Shown here: positions 55,981 through 64,000 of the stretch, in pieces
Layout: each line of letters opens with the position of its first letter
Position numbering within the stretch: the first letter of the stretch is position 1
Assembly: GCF_000271405.2 (NCBI RefSeq)
Contig: NC_018081.1
Coordinates: 358,856-422,855 of the forward strand
Length of the DNA: 64,000 nucleotides
Reading direction: 5' to 3'
Origin: Enterococcus hirae ATCC 9790
GTDB taxonomy: Bacteria; Bacillota; Bacilli; Lactobacillales; Enterococcaceae
Made by a program: the position numbers and the translations under genes
Notes under the pieces: generated by a model
The model's input: only the letters and a program-made list of their open reading frames with translations
Told to the model about the DNA's origin: nothing
Databases searched by the model: none

Positions 55981-56703
55981 TTATAAATGAACAGATAGTG
56001 CTAATAAACTTTCCGCCTTCTTGCATAAATTACTTAAATGAACGATGTCGCATTTTCCTACAGCCTTAAGAATCAGCGTTCTAGCTTCTTTGATTGTTTC
56101 AGTTGTTGTGTTTGGAGATAATGTGGTATATGTATTGTCGGTAAATAAATTGTTTACAGCCTCTACAGCATTTTGGACAGCTGAATCTACTGAATTGGTA
56201 CTTTCTAATAACAATTTTTCCGCCTTCTTGCATAAATTACTTAAATGAACGATGTCACATTTTCCTACGGCCTTAAGAATCAACGTTCTAGCTTCTTTGA
56301 TCGTTTCAGTTGTTGTGTTTGGAGATAATGTGGTGTATGTATTGTCGGTAAATAAATTGTTTACAGCCTCTACAGCATTTTGGACAGCTGAATCTACTGA
56401 ATTGGTACTTTCTAATAACAAGCTTTCCGCCTTCTTGCATAAATTACTTAAATGAACGATGTCACATTTTCCTGCGGCCTTAAGAATCAGCGTTCTAGCT
56501 TCTTTGATCGTTTCAGTTGTTGTGTTTGGAGATAATGTGGTATATGTATTGTCGGTAAATAAATTGTTTACAGCCTCTACAGCATTTCGGACAGTTGAAT
56601 CTGAGACAGTTACTTGTTGAGCTGCGTTAACGGTCATGGTATTTATTGTCCCAGCACTAATGCACAAAAACGAGGTAAATAATAATAGTTTACTATATTT
56701 CAT
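55981..56703 (-). CDS. Secreted protein with three near-identical 69-residue repeats
   Basis: 240 residues from the ATG at 56703 (AAAGGA eight bases upstream). A signal peptide ends near VNAAQ. The mature protein is three tandem 69-residue units (207 bp each, nearly identical in DNA), each starting NAVEAVNNLFTDN, passing LSPNTTTETIKEARTLI, and closing with CDIVHLSNLCKKAE, two Cys nine residues apart. Sequence style fits the Cry1Ac D-VI-related (Endotoxin_C2-like) helical domain found in repeats in many Gram-positive surface proteins; this is by eye. No anchor motif, so it is released. Role unknown. Confidence 0.8.
   Translation of the reverse strand: MKYSKLLLFTSFLCISAGTINTMTVNAAQQVTVSDSTVRNAVEAVNNLFTDNTYTTLSPNTTTETIKEARTLILKAAGKCDIVHLSNLCKKAESLLLESTNSVDSAVQNAVEAVNNLFTDNTYTTLSPNTTTETIKEARTLILKAVGKCDIVHLSNLCKKAEKLLLESTNSVDSAVQNAVEAVNNLFTDNTYTTLSPNTTTETIKEARTLILKAVGKCDIVHLSNLCKKAESLLALSVHL
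55984..56604 (-). repeat. Three tandem 207-bp repeats
   Basis: Units start at protein residues 41, 110 and 179. They differ by few bases, for example AAG/AGC at the Lys/Ser after KKAE and the AAGTT/AAGCT variants, indicating recent duplication or homogenisation. Confidence 0.88.
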
Positions 56704-57164
56704 CAAATCAATCCTTTTATATTTTATTTTTTATCATGACATCCTAAAGTTCATATTCTCTAACCATTAATAAATGTCGGTATTGATTTTTCTCCAAGTA
56801 ATCGGATGATTATGTTTATTCTATAATAGATGTCTGAATGGGTTTAAATTTGATTATCATCTAAATAAATCATCCTTGGATTCAATAGAGATCTAATAAT
56901 ACATAGTTACATAAACTTAATTTTCTTTTCCTAAATAAAAATATTACACTTTGCGCTTTCTTATATATTTAACTACCTCCCTTTATCTATAGTAATAAGA
57001 TTTATGTAACGTATCTCCCGACACTTAGCATTATATACTGATAAAGAGGTACCATCATAAATTTTTTTTATATTTTAATAAGTATTAGGAAAGAGTTATA
57101 GTTTGATGTTGGAATTGTTGTAATAAACTAGATAAAAAGTGAAGGAAAATCGAGGATTTCTATT
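56704..57164. other. AT-rich intergenic region
   Basis: It lies between the repeat-protein gene and the IS3-family remnant. No gene or clear IS inverted repeat seen. Confidence 0.35.
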
Positions 57165-57701
57165 ATGCCAAGAGATTCAGTTGATAAAGTAAGTAAAATT
57201 GTTGCCGTCAACCTAATGATCGAAGAATAATTTTTTGTGAAAGAAGTTAGCCTGTAGCTAAAAAAACAGGCTCACCGCTTGTATCGTTGGATTCAAGAAG
57301 TTAAAAAATATAAAGCAAGTGCGTTTCTTAGAAAAGGGAACGCACTTTTTGATGCTCATGATGACATGAAGAAGTTAGAACAAGAAAAGCATTACTTAAG
57401 AGAGGAACGAGGCTTATAAAAAAGTTCCTAGTTTTTTTGAAGTCAAACAAGCGTCCGATTTCCAGTTCAAAAAAACAGAAAGAAGTTTTCTTCTTTCTGT
57501 TGAATTTATCCTAAGATTTCTCGTTACCAACCTCGTGGGACAAAGAGACTCAATTCAGAGACATCACCTCAAACTCAGATGGAAATATTTAAATGTATTA
57601 AAACTTACTACAATACTAAAGGGATGCATTTTGCCCTTAGTCATCCATCCCTAGAGACCTGGAAAAAAATTTTTCTCTTATTCTCTGAACCAAGTATCTA
57701 G
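57165..57701 (+). pseudogene. Decayed IS3-family transposase (OrfA and end of OrfB)
   Basis: From ATG 57165 (MPRDSVDKVSKIVAV) the frame crosses two internal stops, then reads LYRWIQEVKKYKASAF and KGNALFDAHDDMKKLEQE to 57419: the HTH and leucine-zipper parts of IS3-type OrfA. A shifted frame continues with KKFLVFLKSNKRP. From about 57560 another frame reads QTQMEIFKCIKTYYNTKGMHFAL to the TAG at 57701, matching the OrfB C-terminus. The DDE catalytic centre is missing. A hairpin (57475-57485 with 57490-57500) lies between. The element is dead. Confidence 0.7.
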
Positions 57702-57763
57702 TTTTTCTTAACAGCTCCAATTTTGAGACCGGTACACAACTTACTCATTTGCAGAAGACTGTT

Positions 57764-58132
57764 TTATTTTTCCTCCAGTGAACAACCTACTTTCTGTTCA
57801 ACAATCACGATATCTTTATTTGGTCGTTTGAATTGGACACCTGCTCGTTCTAAGTCTTGTTTTACACCAATATGGACCTTGACGTCTTCACGTTCTGCTT
57901 TCAAAATACGACGGATTGCAAAATCAATTTCTTGCTTGGTGATTTTTTTCTTCGTATTAATCATCAATAATTGGGATTTTTCATACGTATCAATGTATAA
58001 AATCTGTGTTCGATCAAGCGAATAAAGTTTATAGTATTTGATGGCTTTACTACTAAAGAAAAAATCTACTACTTTAGGATAAAACGTCTTAATATTTAAA
58101 TTACTTGTAACTGGCGTTTCGATTAATTTCAT
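57764..58132 (-). CDS. Conserved cytosolic protein (DUF1827-like)
   Basis: 122 residues, alpha/beta, no membrane segment. N-terminus MKLIETPVTSNLN, a strand-rich middle (TQILYIDTYEKSQLLMIN) and a basic helix IDFAIRRILKAERED. It looks like the DUF1827 family of lactic acid bacteria; the match is from memory. GAGGAAT precedes the start. No neighbours in the same operon. Confidence 0.6.
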   Translation of the reverse strand: MKLIETPVTSNLNIKTFYPKVVDFFFSSKAIKYYKLYSLDRTQILYIDTYEKSQLLMINTKKKITKQEIDFAIRRILKAEREDVKVHIGVKQDLERAGVQFKRPNKDIVIVEQKVGCSLEEK

Positions 58133-58276
58133 CTTATTCCTCTTTTCTATTATTATTTATAACAAGCGCTCAACAAAGGAATCGCTTTCAACATGACATA
58201 TTTAAAGCAGAAAAATTCGTTTTTCTACTTTACTTATTATAACATAAAAATAAACACAAAAAAATATTCAAAATTT

Positions 58277-58308
58277 CTTGACCTTCTAGTTACGTCAAGG
58301 AATAAGAA
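58277..58308 (+). promoter_or_regulatory. MerR-type promoter/operator
   Basis: CTTGAC (58277-58282) and GTCAAG (58294-58299) form an inverted repeat with an 11-base centre lying within the spacer region of TTGACC (58278-58283) and TAAGAA (58303-58308), 19 bases apart, the long spacing typical of MerR-activated promoters. Confidence 0.65.
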
Positions 58309-58329
58309 CATTCTATAAGGAGGTTAAGC

Positions 58330-59088
58330 ATGGAATATACTATAAAAAAAATGGCAGAAATTTCTGGTGTTAGTCCTCGTACCCTGCGTTTTTACGATCA
58401 GATTCACTTACTGAAACCATCACGGGTGACTGAGTCTGGCTATCGGATCTACACTAGCCAAGAAGTTGACCGACTACAACAGATTTTGTTTTATCGCTCC
58501 CTTGATTTTAAGTTAGAACAAATTGCAGAAATTTTAGATAATCCAGCTTTCGATCATCGACAAGCGTTGATCCAACATCAAGAAATGTTACAAGAAAAAA
58601 GAAAACAGCTCGACACACTATTAATGACTATTCAACATACATTGGAGAGTTACGAAGGAGGAAAACCGATGAAAGATCATGAGAAATTTGAAGGATTTAA
58701 AAAACAAAAAATAATGGAAAATGAAACAAACTATGGACAAGAAATACGAGAAAAATATGGAGACGACACCGTTGAGAAAGCAAATAAAAAATGGCAAAAT
58801 ATGTCTGAAGAAAAATTTGAAGAAATGCAGTCTTTAGAAAAACAACTCTTAGCTGATTTGACAGCTTATTTACAATCAGACTCTGATCAAAAACTAGCAT
58901 TGAAACTATTTGAAGAACACAAAAAATGGCTTACTTTTAGCTGGCCTTCTTATAGTTCCGAAGCTCATCGTGGCTTAGGCTTATTGTATATCTCTGATGA
59001 ACGATTCACCGCTTACTATGATGAGCGTTGTGGAAACGGAGCTGCCCAAGCATTGAATACGATCACTCAAACATACGCGGTTGAATAA
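58330..59088 (+). CDS. MerR-family regulator with TipAS domain
   Basis: 252 residues. N-terminal MerR winged helix (1-70: YTIKKMAEISGVSPRTLRFYD), a coiled-coil dimerisation helix (about 85-115), then a TipAS-type ligand domain (about 130-250: WQNMSEEKFEEM, GLLYISDERFTAYYDER). TipA proteins bind thiopeptides and other drugs and activate their own promoter, which fits the inverted repeat upstream. AAGGAGG precedes the ATG. Confidence 0.92.
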   Translation: MEYTIKKMAEISGVSPRTLRFYDQIHLLKPSRVTESGYRIYTSQEVDRLQQILFYRSLDFKLEQIAEILDNPAFDHRQALIQHQEMLQEKRKQLDTLLMTIQHTLESYEGGKPMKDHEKFEGFKKQKIMENETNYGQEIREKYGDDTVEKANKKWQNMSEEKFEEMQSLEKQLLADLTAYLQSDSDQKLALKLFEEHKKWLTFSWPSYSSEAHRGLGLLYISDERFTAYYDERCGNGAAQALNTITQTYAVE

Positions 59089-59197
59089 GTTGTCTTTGAG
59101 TGGACGTTCATTTTAGGAAATAAGTAGCGAAGATCTCACTTTATGATCCATCCTGTCAGAATGCAGATACTACATTCTTTCATAATCCATTGGCGTC

Positions 59198-59260
59198 AAA
59201 AAGAAACCGAAGCAATCACAAAAATAGGAGAAACTATTTTTGGCTATTCGGTTTCTTTTT
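59198..59260. terminator. Bidirectional terminator (shared-apex family)
   Basis: Arms 59198-59227 and 59234-59260 pair (AAAAAGAAACCGAA with TTCGGTTTCTTTTT); apex AAAAATAGGAGAAACTATTTTT. It serves the MerR gene and the convergent LacI gene. Confidence 0.8.
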
Positions 59261-60236
59261 TAGGTTTTTGCGTTACTTCGATCTACTTTTGATTCCGCAT
59301 TAAAACCATTTCGACTATCGCACAATAAATCGATAAGGAATTTTGATTTGATCTTTTTTTCTTCGATAAAAAGTAGAAAGGCCGTTTCTCCACACTCTCT
59401 TAAGCCATGGTCAATCGTAGAAAAAGACATTAGCTCACTGATCAACAGATTATCACGACCAACAAGACGGTTTTTACTTTCTAAGATGGAGCTTTGCAAT
59501 ATACCGGCAGCAACTGTATCTGAATTAGTGAAGACACCATCTACCTTTTTTCTTTAAAATACGTCGCTGCATTCACCCCTTGTTCATAGTCAATACAGTT
59601 CCAAAAAACATTTTCCTCTTTGAAATCGGGAAATATTTTTTTACAAAGTTCCAACGTCACTTTTGTATTAAAACTAAGACGACCACTTCTTCCTAAAGTA
59701 ACGCCAAGCTTTTCCACGCCTTGTTTTTTTAAATACAATAATGCTTCAGTAATAGATTGTTCACGATCGATAAACACGCAACCAGCTTCTGTTTCTTTTA
59801 TTTCTTCACAAAAAATGATTGGCCCATACTTTTGATAAGAGAGCAATACATCTAAATTGTTGGCACGAGAAGTAACGATCAAACCATCAAATCGTTTACC
59901 TGCAAATTCTTCTAAATACATTCTCTCTCTTTCTGCCTGATAATTTGTTGGTAACAAGGTCACCTGATAATCTTCGTTGAAGGCGACTTCAATGATCCCA
60001 CTAAGCAATTGATCGAAATAAGGATGATCCGTATAAGGCAGAATAACACCAATATTTTTTGTTTTTCCATAACTGAGCTGTCTGGCACTTGCATTAGGAA
60101 CATACGATAACTCATTAATGACGGATAGAATCTTGGCACGTTTTGTTTCGTCAACATAAGGATGATTATTGATCACCCGTGAAACGGTAGAGACAGAATA
60201 GCCCGTCAGTTTTGCAATATCTCTGATGTTTGTCAT
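59260..60236 (-). pseudogene. LacI-family repressor, frameshifted at an A6 run
   Basis: The first frame (231 codons from 60236) has the LacI HTH (TNIRDIAKLTGYSVSTVSRVINNH) and most of the periplasmic-binding-like domain (IGVILPYTDHPYFDQLL). It ends in AAAGAAAAAAGGTAG at 59541. One more A in the A6 run would continue KKVDGVFTNSDTVAAGILQSS into the 59260-59499 frame, giving 325 residues, the family norm. So either a sequencing error or a recent mutation. Regulated genes are not evident. It follows the 90-residue gene by 16 bases. Confidence 0.85.
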
Positions 60237-60252
60237 GCTTTACTAAAACCAC

Positions 60253-60525
60253 CTATACAAAAAGATTTTCCTGTAAATAGTCTACCACAGCATGCCCACA
60301 TTCAAAAAATTGATAGAACGTTCCATCATATTCAAAGCTAATACGTTGCCCACCCAGATACGTATCTTTTGCCAATCCACTAATTTCATCTAAAGGAATT
60401 TTTTTCATTACCGTTTTATTTAACCCTTGAGGACTAGACAATTCAAGCATTGTTTCTTTAAATTCAACAAAAGCATAAAAATAGTCATTCGTAGCGCCAT
60501 TGGTCGTTTTGATATAAGTATTCAT
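60253..60525 (-). CDS. Small cytosolic protein of unknown function, 90 residues
   Basis: Started at the ATG at 60525, which has AAGGAGG; a longer frame lacks one. Alpha/beta composition, with TYLGGQRISFEYDGTFYQFF near the C-terminus; this could be a small PH-like or DUF956-type fold, but I do not recognise it. It lies directly upstream of, and is probably cotranscribed with, the LacI-type gene. Confidence 0.6.
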   Translation of the reverse strand: MNTYIKTTNGATNDYFYAFVEFKETMLELSSPQGLNKTVMKKIPLDEISGLAKDTYLGGQRISFEYDGTFYQFFECGHAVVDYLQENLFV

Positions 60526-60770
60526 CAGTAATTCCTCCTTTTTGATGAATTGAGTATAGCTTATGAAACGCGTCTCATAGCAAGATCTTTGCTTCACCTT
60601 CTAAAAAAACGAGCAATACGATACATACTTTTGTCTTCGAATCTTTAAACTTGTCTTTGAATTTTTAAAAAGTAGAACTTTATTTTAATTATCTAGAAAA
60701 ATAAGTTCAAGTACCTCATTCAAACTCTGCTACTATGCATTTAAAACAGTAACTGAGAGGAGTTTTTCAA

Positions 60771-61112
60771 TTGTATAAAAAGACGAAAAAAGCAGGTATA
60801 CTGAAAAGAATACTGAGACTAATAAAGTATAAAATAAAGACCATACTACAACGCAGAAGATTATTAAAAATAATGAGAAGAAAACATCGAATAAACGAAC
60901 GAATGTCTAACCTAGTAAACATTAACGAATACTGCCTAGTAGAGAAACCTATGCCATTAAAAAGTACAAAGGAAAATAATCACTCCTTGTTGTCTAAGAA
61001 TGAGAATCTGAAAAATATGAAGAATATAAAGAAGAAAAAGAAAAAAAAGAACAAAAATAGTAGCACATCAAGATCCTCTAGCTTCACGTATATAGGTCGT
61101 TCTAGACCATAA
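60771..61112 (+). CDS. Very basic Lys/Arg-rich small protein, TTG start
   Basis: 113 residues from a TTG at 60771 with GAGAGGAG eight bases upstream, the only start with such a site. Extremely basic: RRRLLKIMRRKHRIN in the first half and a run of seven lysines (KKKKKKKNK) followed by a Ser-rich tail (STSRSSSF). No membrane segment or signal peptide. The base composition is strongly A-rich on the coding strand. It could be a nucleic-acid-binding or antimicrobial-type protein, or a spurious frame; the strong ribosome-binding site supports translation. Confidence 0.45.
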   Translation: MYKKTKKAGILKRILRLIKYKIKTILQRRRLLKIMRRKHRINERMSNLVNINEYCLVEKPMPLKSTKENNHSLLSKNENLKNMKNIKKKKKKKNKNSSTSRSSSFTYIGRSRP

Positions 61113-61187
61113 GCAACTATCCGCATCGAATGATTGATTAACTAAATATCTCTTAATTTTTTGCCCTTTTACTTAAAACAAAAAAAG

Positions 61188-61221
61188 AAGAAAGAACCCT
61201 TTTATATCAGGGTTCTTTCTT
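61188..61221 (-). terminator. Terminator of groESL
   Basis: AAGAAAGAACCCT (61188-61200) pairs perfectly with AGGGTTCTTTCTT (61209-61221); minus-strand Ts follow. Confidence 0.92.
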
Positions 61222-61226
61222 AATGA

Positions 61227-62858
<1,632 letters not shown>

Positions 62859-62891
62859 TCACCTCATCAAATTTTTTTCGTACTTTTTTAT

Positions 62892-63176
62892 TTATTCAAC
62901 GATCGCCATGATATCTTTTCCTGCAACGATCAAATATTCTTTTCCTTCAAATTTTACTTCTGTACCGGCATATTTTTCAAACATCACTTGGTCGCCCGCT
63001 TTTACAGCAGCAGGAACTTTTTCTCCGTTTTCCAATAAACGGCCTTCACCGACTGCAACAACTGTTCCTGTTTGTGGTTTTTCTTTAGCGGATGAAGCTA
63101 AAACAATTCCTCCAACAGTTGTTTCTTCTTCTTTTGCGACTTCGATAATGACGCGATCACCTAATGGTTTTAACAC
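62892..63176 (-). CDS. groES: Co-chaperonin GroES (10 kDa)
   Basis: 94 residues from a GTG at 63176, seven bases after GGAGGG; the protein then starts [15 protein letters not shown] as in the family, while the longer ATG frame extends across the CIRCE element. The mobile-loop region [19 protein letters not shown] is present. Caps the GroEL ring. Confidence 0.98.
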   Translation of the reverse strand: MLKPLGDRVIIEVAKEEETTVGGIVLASSAKEKPQTGTVVAVGEGRLLENGEKVPAAVKAGDQVMFEKYAGTEVKFEGKEYLIVAGKDIMAIVE

Positions 63177-63211
63177 GATAAATCCCTCCGATAACTCTTT
63201 TTTTGGATTCG

Positions 63212-63238
63212 TTAGCACTCTTACACATCGAGTGCTAA
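63212..63238. promoter_or_regulatory. CIRCE operator (HrcA binding site)
   Basis: Perfect TTAGCACTC (63212-63220), N9, GAGTGCTAA (63230-63238), between the promoter and groES. HrcA represses groESL here in unstressed cells. Confidence 0.98.
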
Positions 63239-63250
63239 CCTACATTTTTA

Positions 63251-63279
63251 ATAATACTCATACTTTGATTTTTTTGCAA
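63251..63279 (-). promoter_or_regulatory. Promoter of groESL
   Basis: On the minus strand TTGCAA (63274-63279), a 17-base spacer ending TGAG, TATTAT (63251-63256). Confidence 0.85.
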
Positions 63280-63355
63280 GCTTTTTAAATGAAAGTACAC
63301 TAATTTTATCCGTAACCGTTAGAAGTCCCTTAGTAATAGCCTCTAAATTGATCTA

Positions 63356-63364
63356 TGTTATAAT
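63356..63364 (+). promoter_or_regulatory. Extended -10 promoter of the CPBP gene
   Basis: TATAAT at 63359-63364 preceded by TGT; no strong -35. Confidence 0.55.
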
Positions 63365-63414
63365 TAATTTCTATTCTTGCAGTCTACTTCTGCCTATCTT
63401 TAAGGAGGTATTTT

Positions 63415-64000
63415 ATGTCATTAAAAAAATATAGTTTCGCTAGTATCTTTTGCTATGGACTCATTTTTCTTTCCCCATTGATCCTTTCATCTATCGGAAT
63501 CGTCCATACTGTTACTGACGTGATTACAGCAACGACGATTGCCTATATCCTAGGAGCAATTGTTTTAGCTTTCTTTTATTTCAAGCAAAATGAACCACTA
63601 CCACTAGAAGCAGCCATTCCTAGTGCTTCGACACCAAAAATCATCTTATATGGGTTTGTTGGGATTTTCATTGCTTTGATCTTACAGGCACTTGCAGTGA
63701 CGTTGGAAACTCTTTTATTTGGTAACAGCGCTCCTTCTGAGAATACACAAAATATTATTCAAATGATTCTTGAAGCTCCAGCCTTTTTAATAGCTACCAC
63801 AGTTGCTGGTCCAGTCATGGAAGAATTCGTCTTTCGTCGCAGCATCTTAGGTATCGTTGGCAAATATACAAACTTTTGGATCGGGGCAATCGTTAGTTCC
63901 TTATTGTTTGCTTTTGCCCATAACGATGGCCACTTACTGATCTACTTTTTCTTAGGTTTTTTCTTTAGTCTACAATACAAAGCAACGGGAAGAATCTGGA
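63415..64000 (+). CDS. CPBP-family intramembrane glutamic protease, 3' truncated by window edge
   Basis: The ATG at 63415, nine bases after AAGGAGG, opens a frame of 195 codons still open at the window end. Several hydrophobic helices; the CPBP motifs EEFVFR (136-141, complete EExxxR) and FAFAHNDG (His169) are intact, unlike in the CPBP gene at 17932. Probably an active membrane protease of the Abi/CAAX type. It is divergent from groESL. Confidence 0.9.
   Translation, partial: MSLKKYSFASIFCYGLIFLSPLILSSIGIVHTVTDVITATTIAYILGAIVLAFFYFKQNEPLPLEAAIPSASTPKIILYGFVGIFIALILQALAVTLETLLFGNSAPSENTQNIIQMILEAPAFLIATTVAGPVMEEFVFRRSILGIVGKYTNFWIGAIVSSLLFAFAHNDGHLLIYFFLGFFFSLQYKATGRIW

Noticed and set aside
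63177..63218. Longer GroES start at an ATG at 63218
   Set aside because: It would place the CIRCE operator inside the coding region; the GTG at 63176 has GGAGGG and gives the family N-terminus.

Overview
The window is a low-GC Firmicute chromosome, and the gene content and order point to Enterococcus, probably the E. faecium/durans/hirae/mundtii side of the genus. The evidence is the block tdk-prfA-prmC-sua5-glyA-upp, an AzoA-like azoreductase, the MurT/GatD pair, a CIRCE-controlled groESL operon, and a gene cluster resembling the type IV secretion genes of enterococcal pheromone plasmids. Most of it is core chromosome. No rRNA, CRISPR array, prophage or intact insertion sequence was seen. 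There is one tRNA.

Layout. 1-3.1 kb: the end of a polyprenyl-phosphate glycosyltransferase gene, an Mga-type regulator and a small Gln/Lys-repeat secreted protein. 3.7-12.3 kb: tRNA-Thr, then on the minus strand upp, an HSL-type esterase, glyA, sua5, prmC, prfA and tdk. A cluster of DnaA-box-like sites lies between sua5 and prmC. 12.5-22.2 kb: a methyltransferase, lepB, a Ser/Thr-rich secreted protein with a membrane partner, queH, ktrB, a CPBP protein, an Rgg-type regulator and murT-gatD.

22.6-35.7 kb: a one-directional block of conjugation-type genes inserted between core loci. It encodes a thioester/Cna-B surface adhesin (broken), a membrane-anchored Ig-repeat protein, and VirB2-, VirB6-, VirB3 (PrgI)-, VirB4- and VirB1 (PrgK)-like and VirB8-like proteins. 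No relaxase, coupling protein, integrase or replication gene is visible. It is either the remnant of an integrated conjugative element or a stand-alone T4SS-like surface machine. I consider it the most interesting locus here.

35.8-64 kb: an rbsK-rbsD-rbsU ribose operon with a palindromic operator, manA, a serine hydrolase and a VOC/CppA-like protein. Next come a TetR-controlled heterodimeric ABC exporter, an azoreductase, an AI-2E transporter (frameshifted) and a sorbitol-IIA-like gene. These are followed by a lactonase, an LTA-synthase-family protein, nadE-pncB (NAD salvage), a secreted protein with three near-identical 69-residue repeats, a decayed IS3-family transposase, a TipA-type MerR regulator, a LacI-type regulator (frameshifted), a very basic small protein, groES-groEL and the start of a CPBP protease gene.

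Several genes are interrupted at runs of A or T (VirB4-like N-terminus, adhesin C-terminus, AI-2E transporter, LacI regulator). This pattern suggests homopolymer sequencing error at least as much as real decay. The amber codon in the adhesin cannot be explained that way. Many convergent gene pairs are separated by long imperfect hairpins that share a conserved apical segment.
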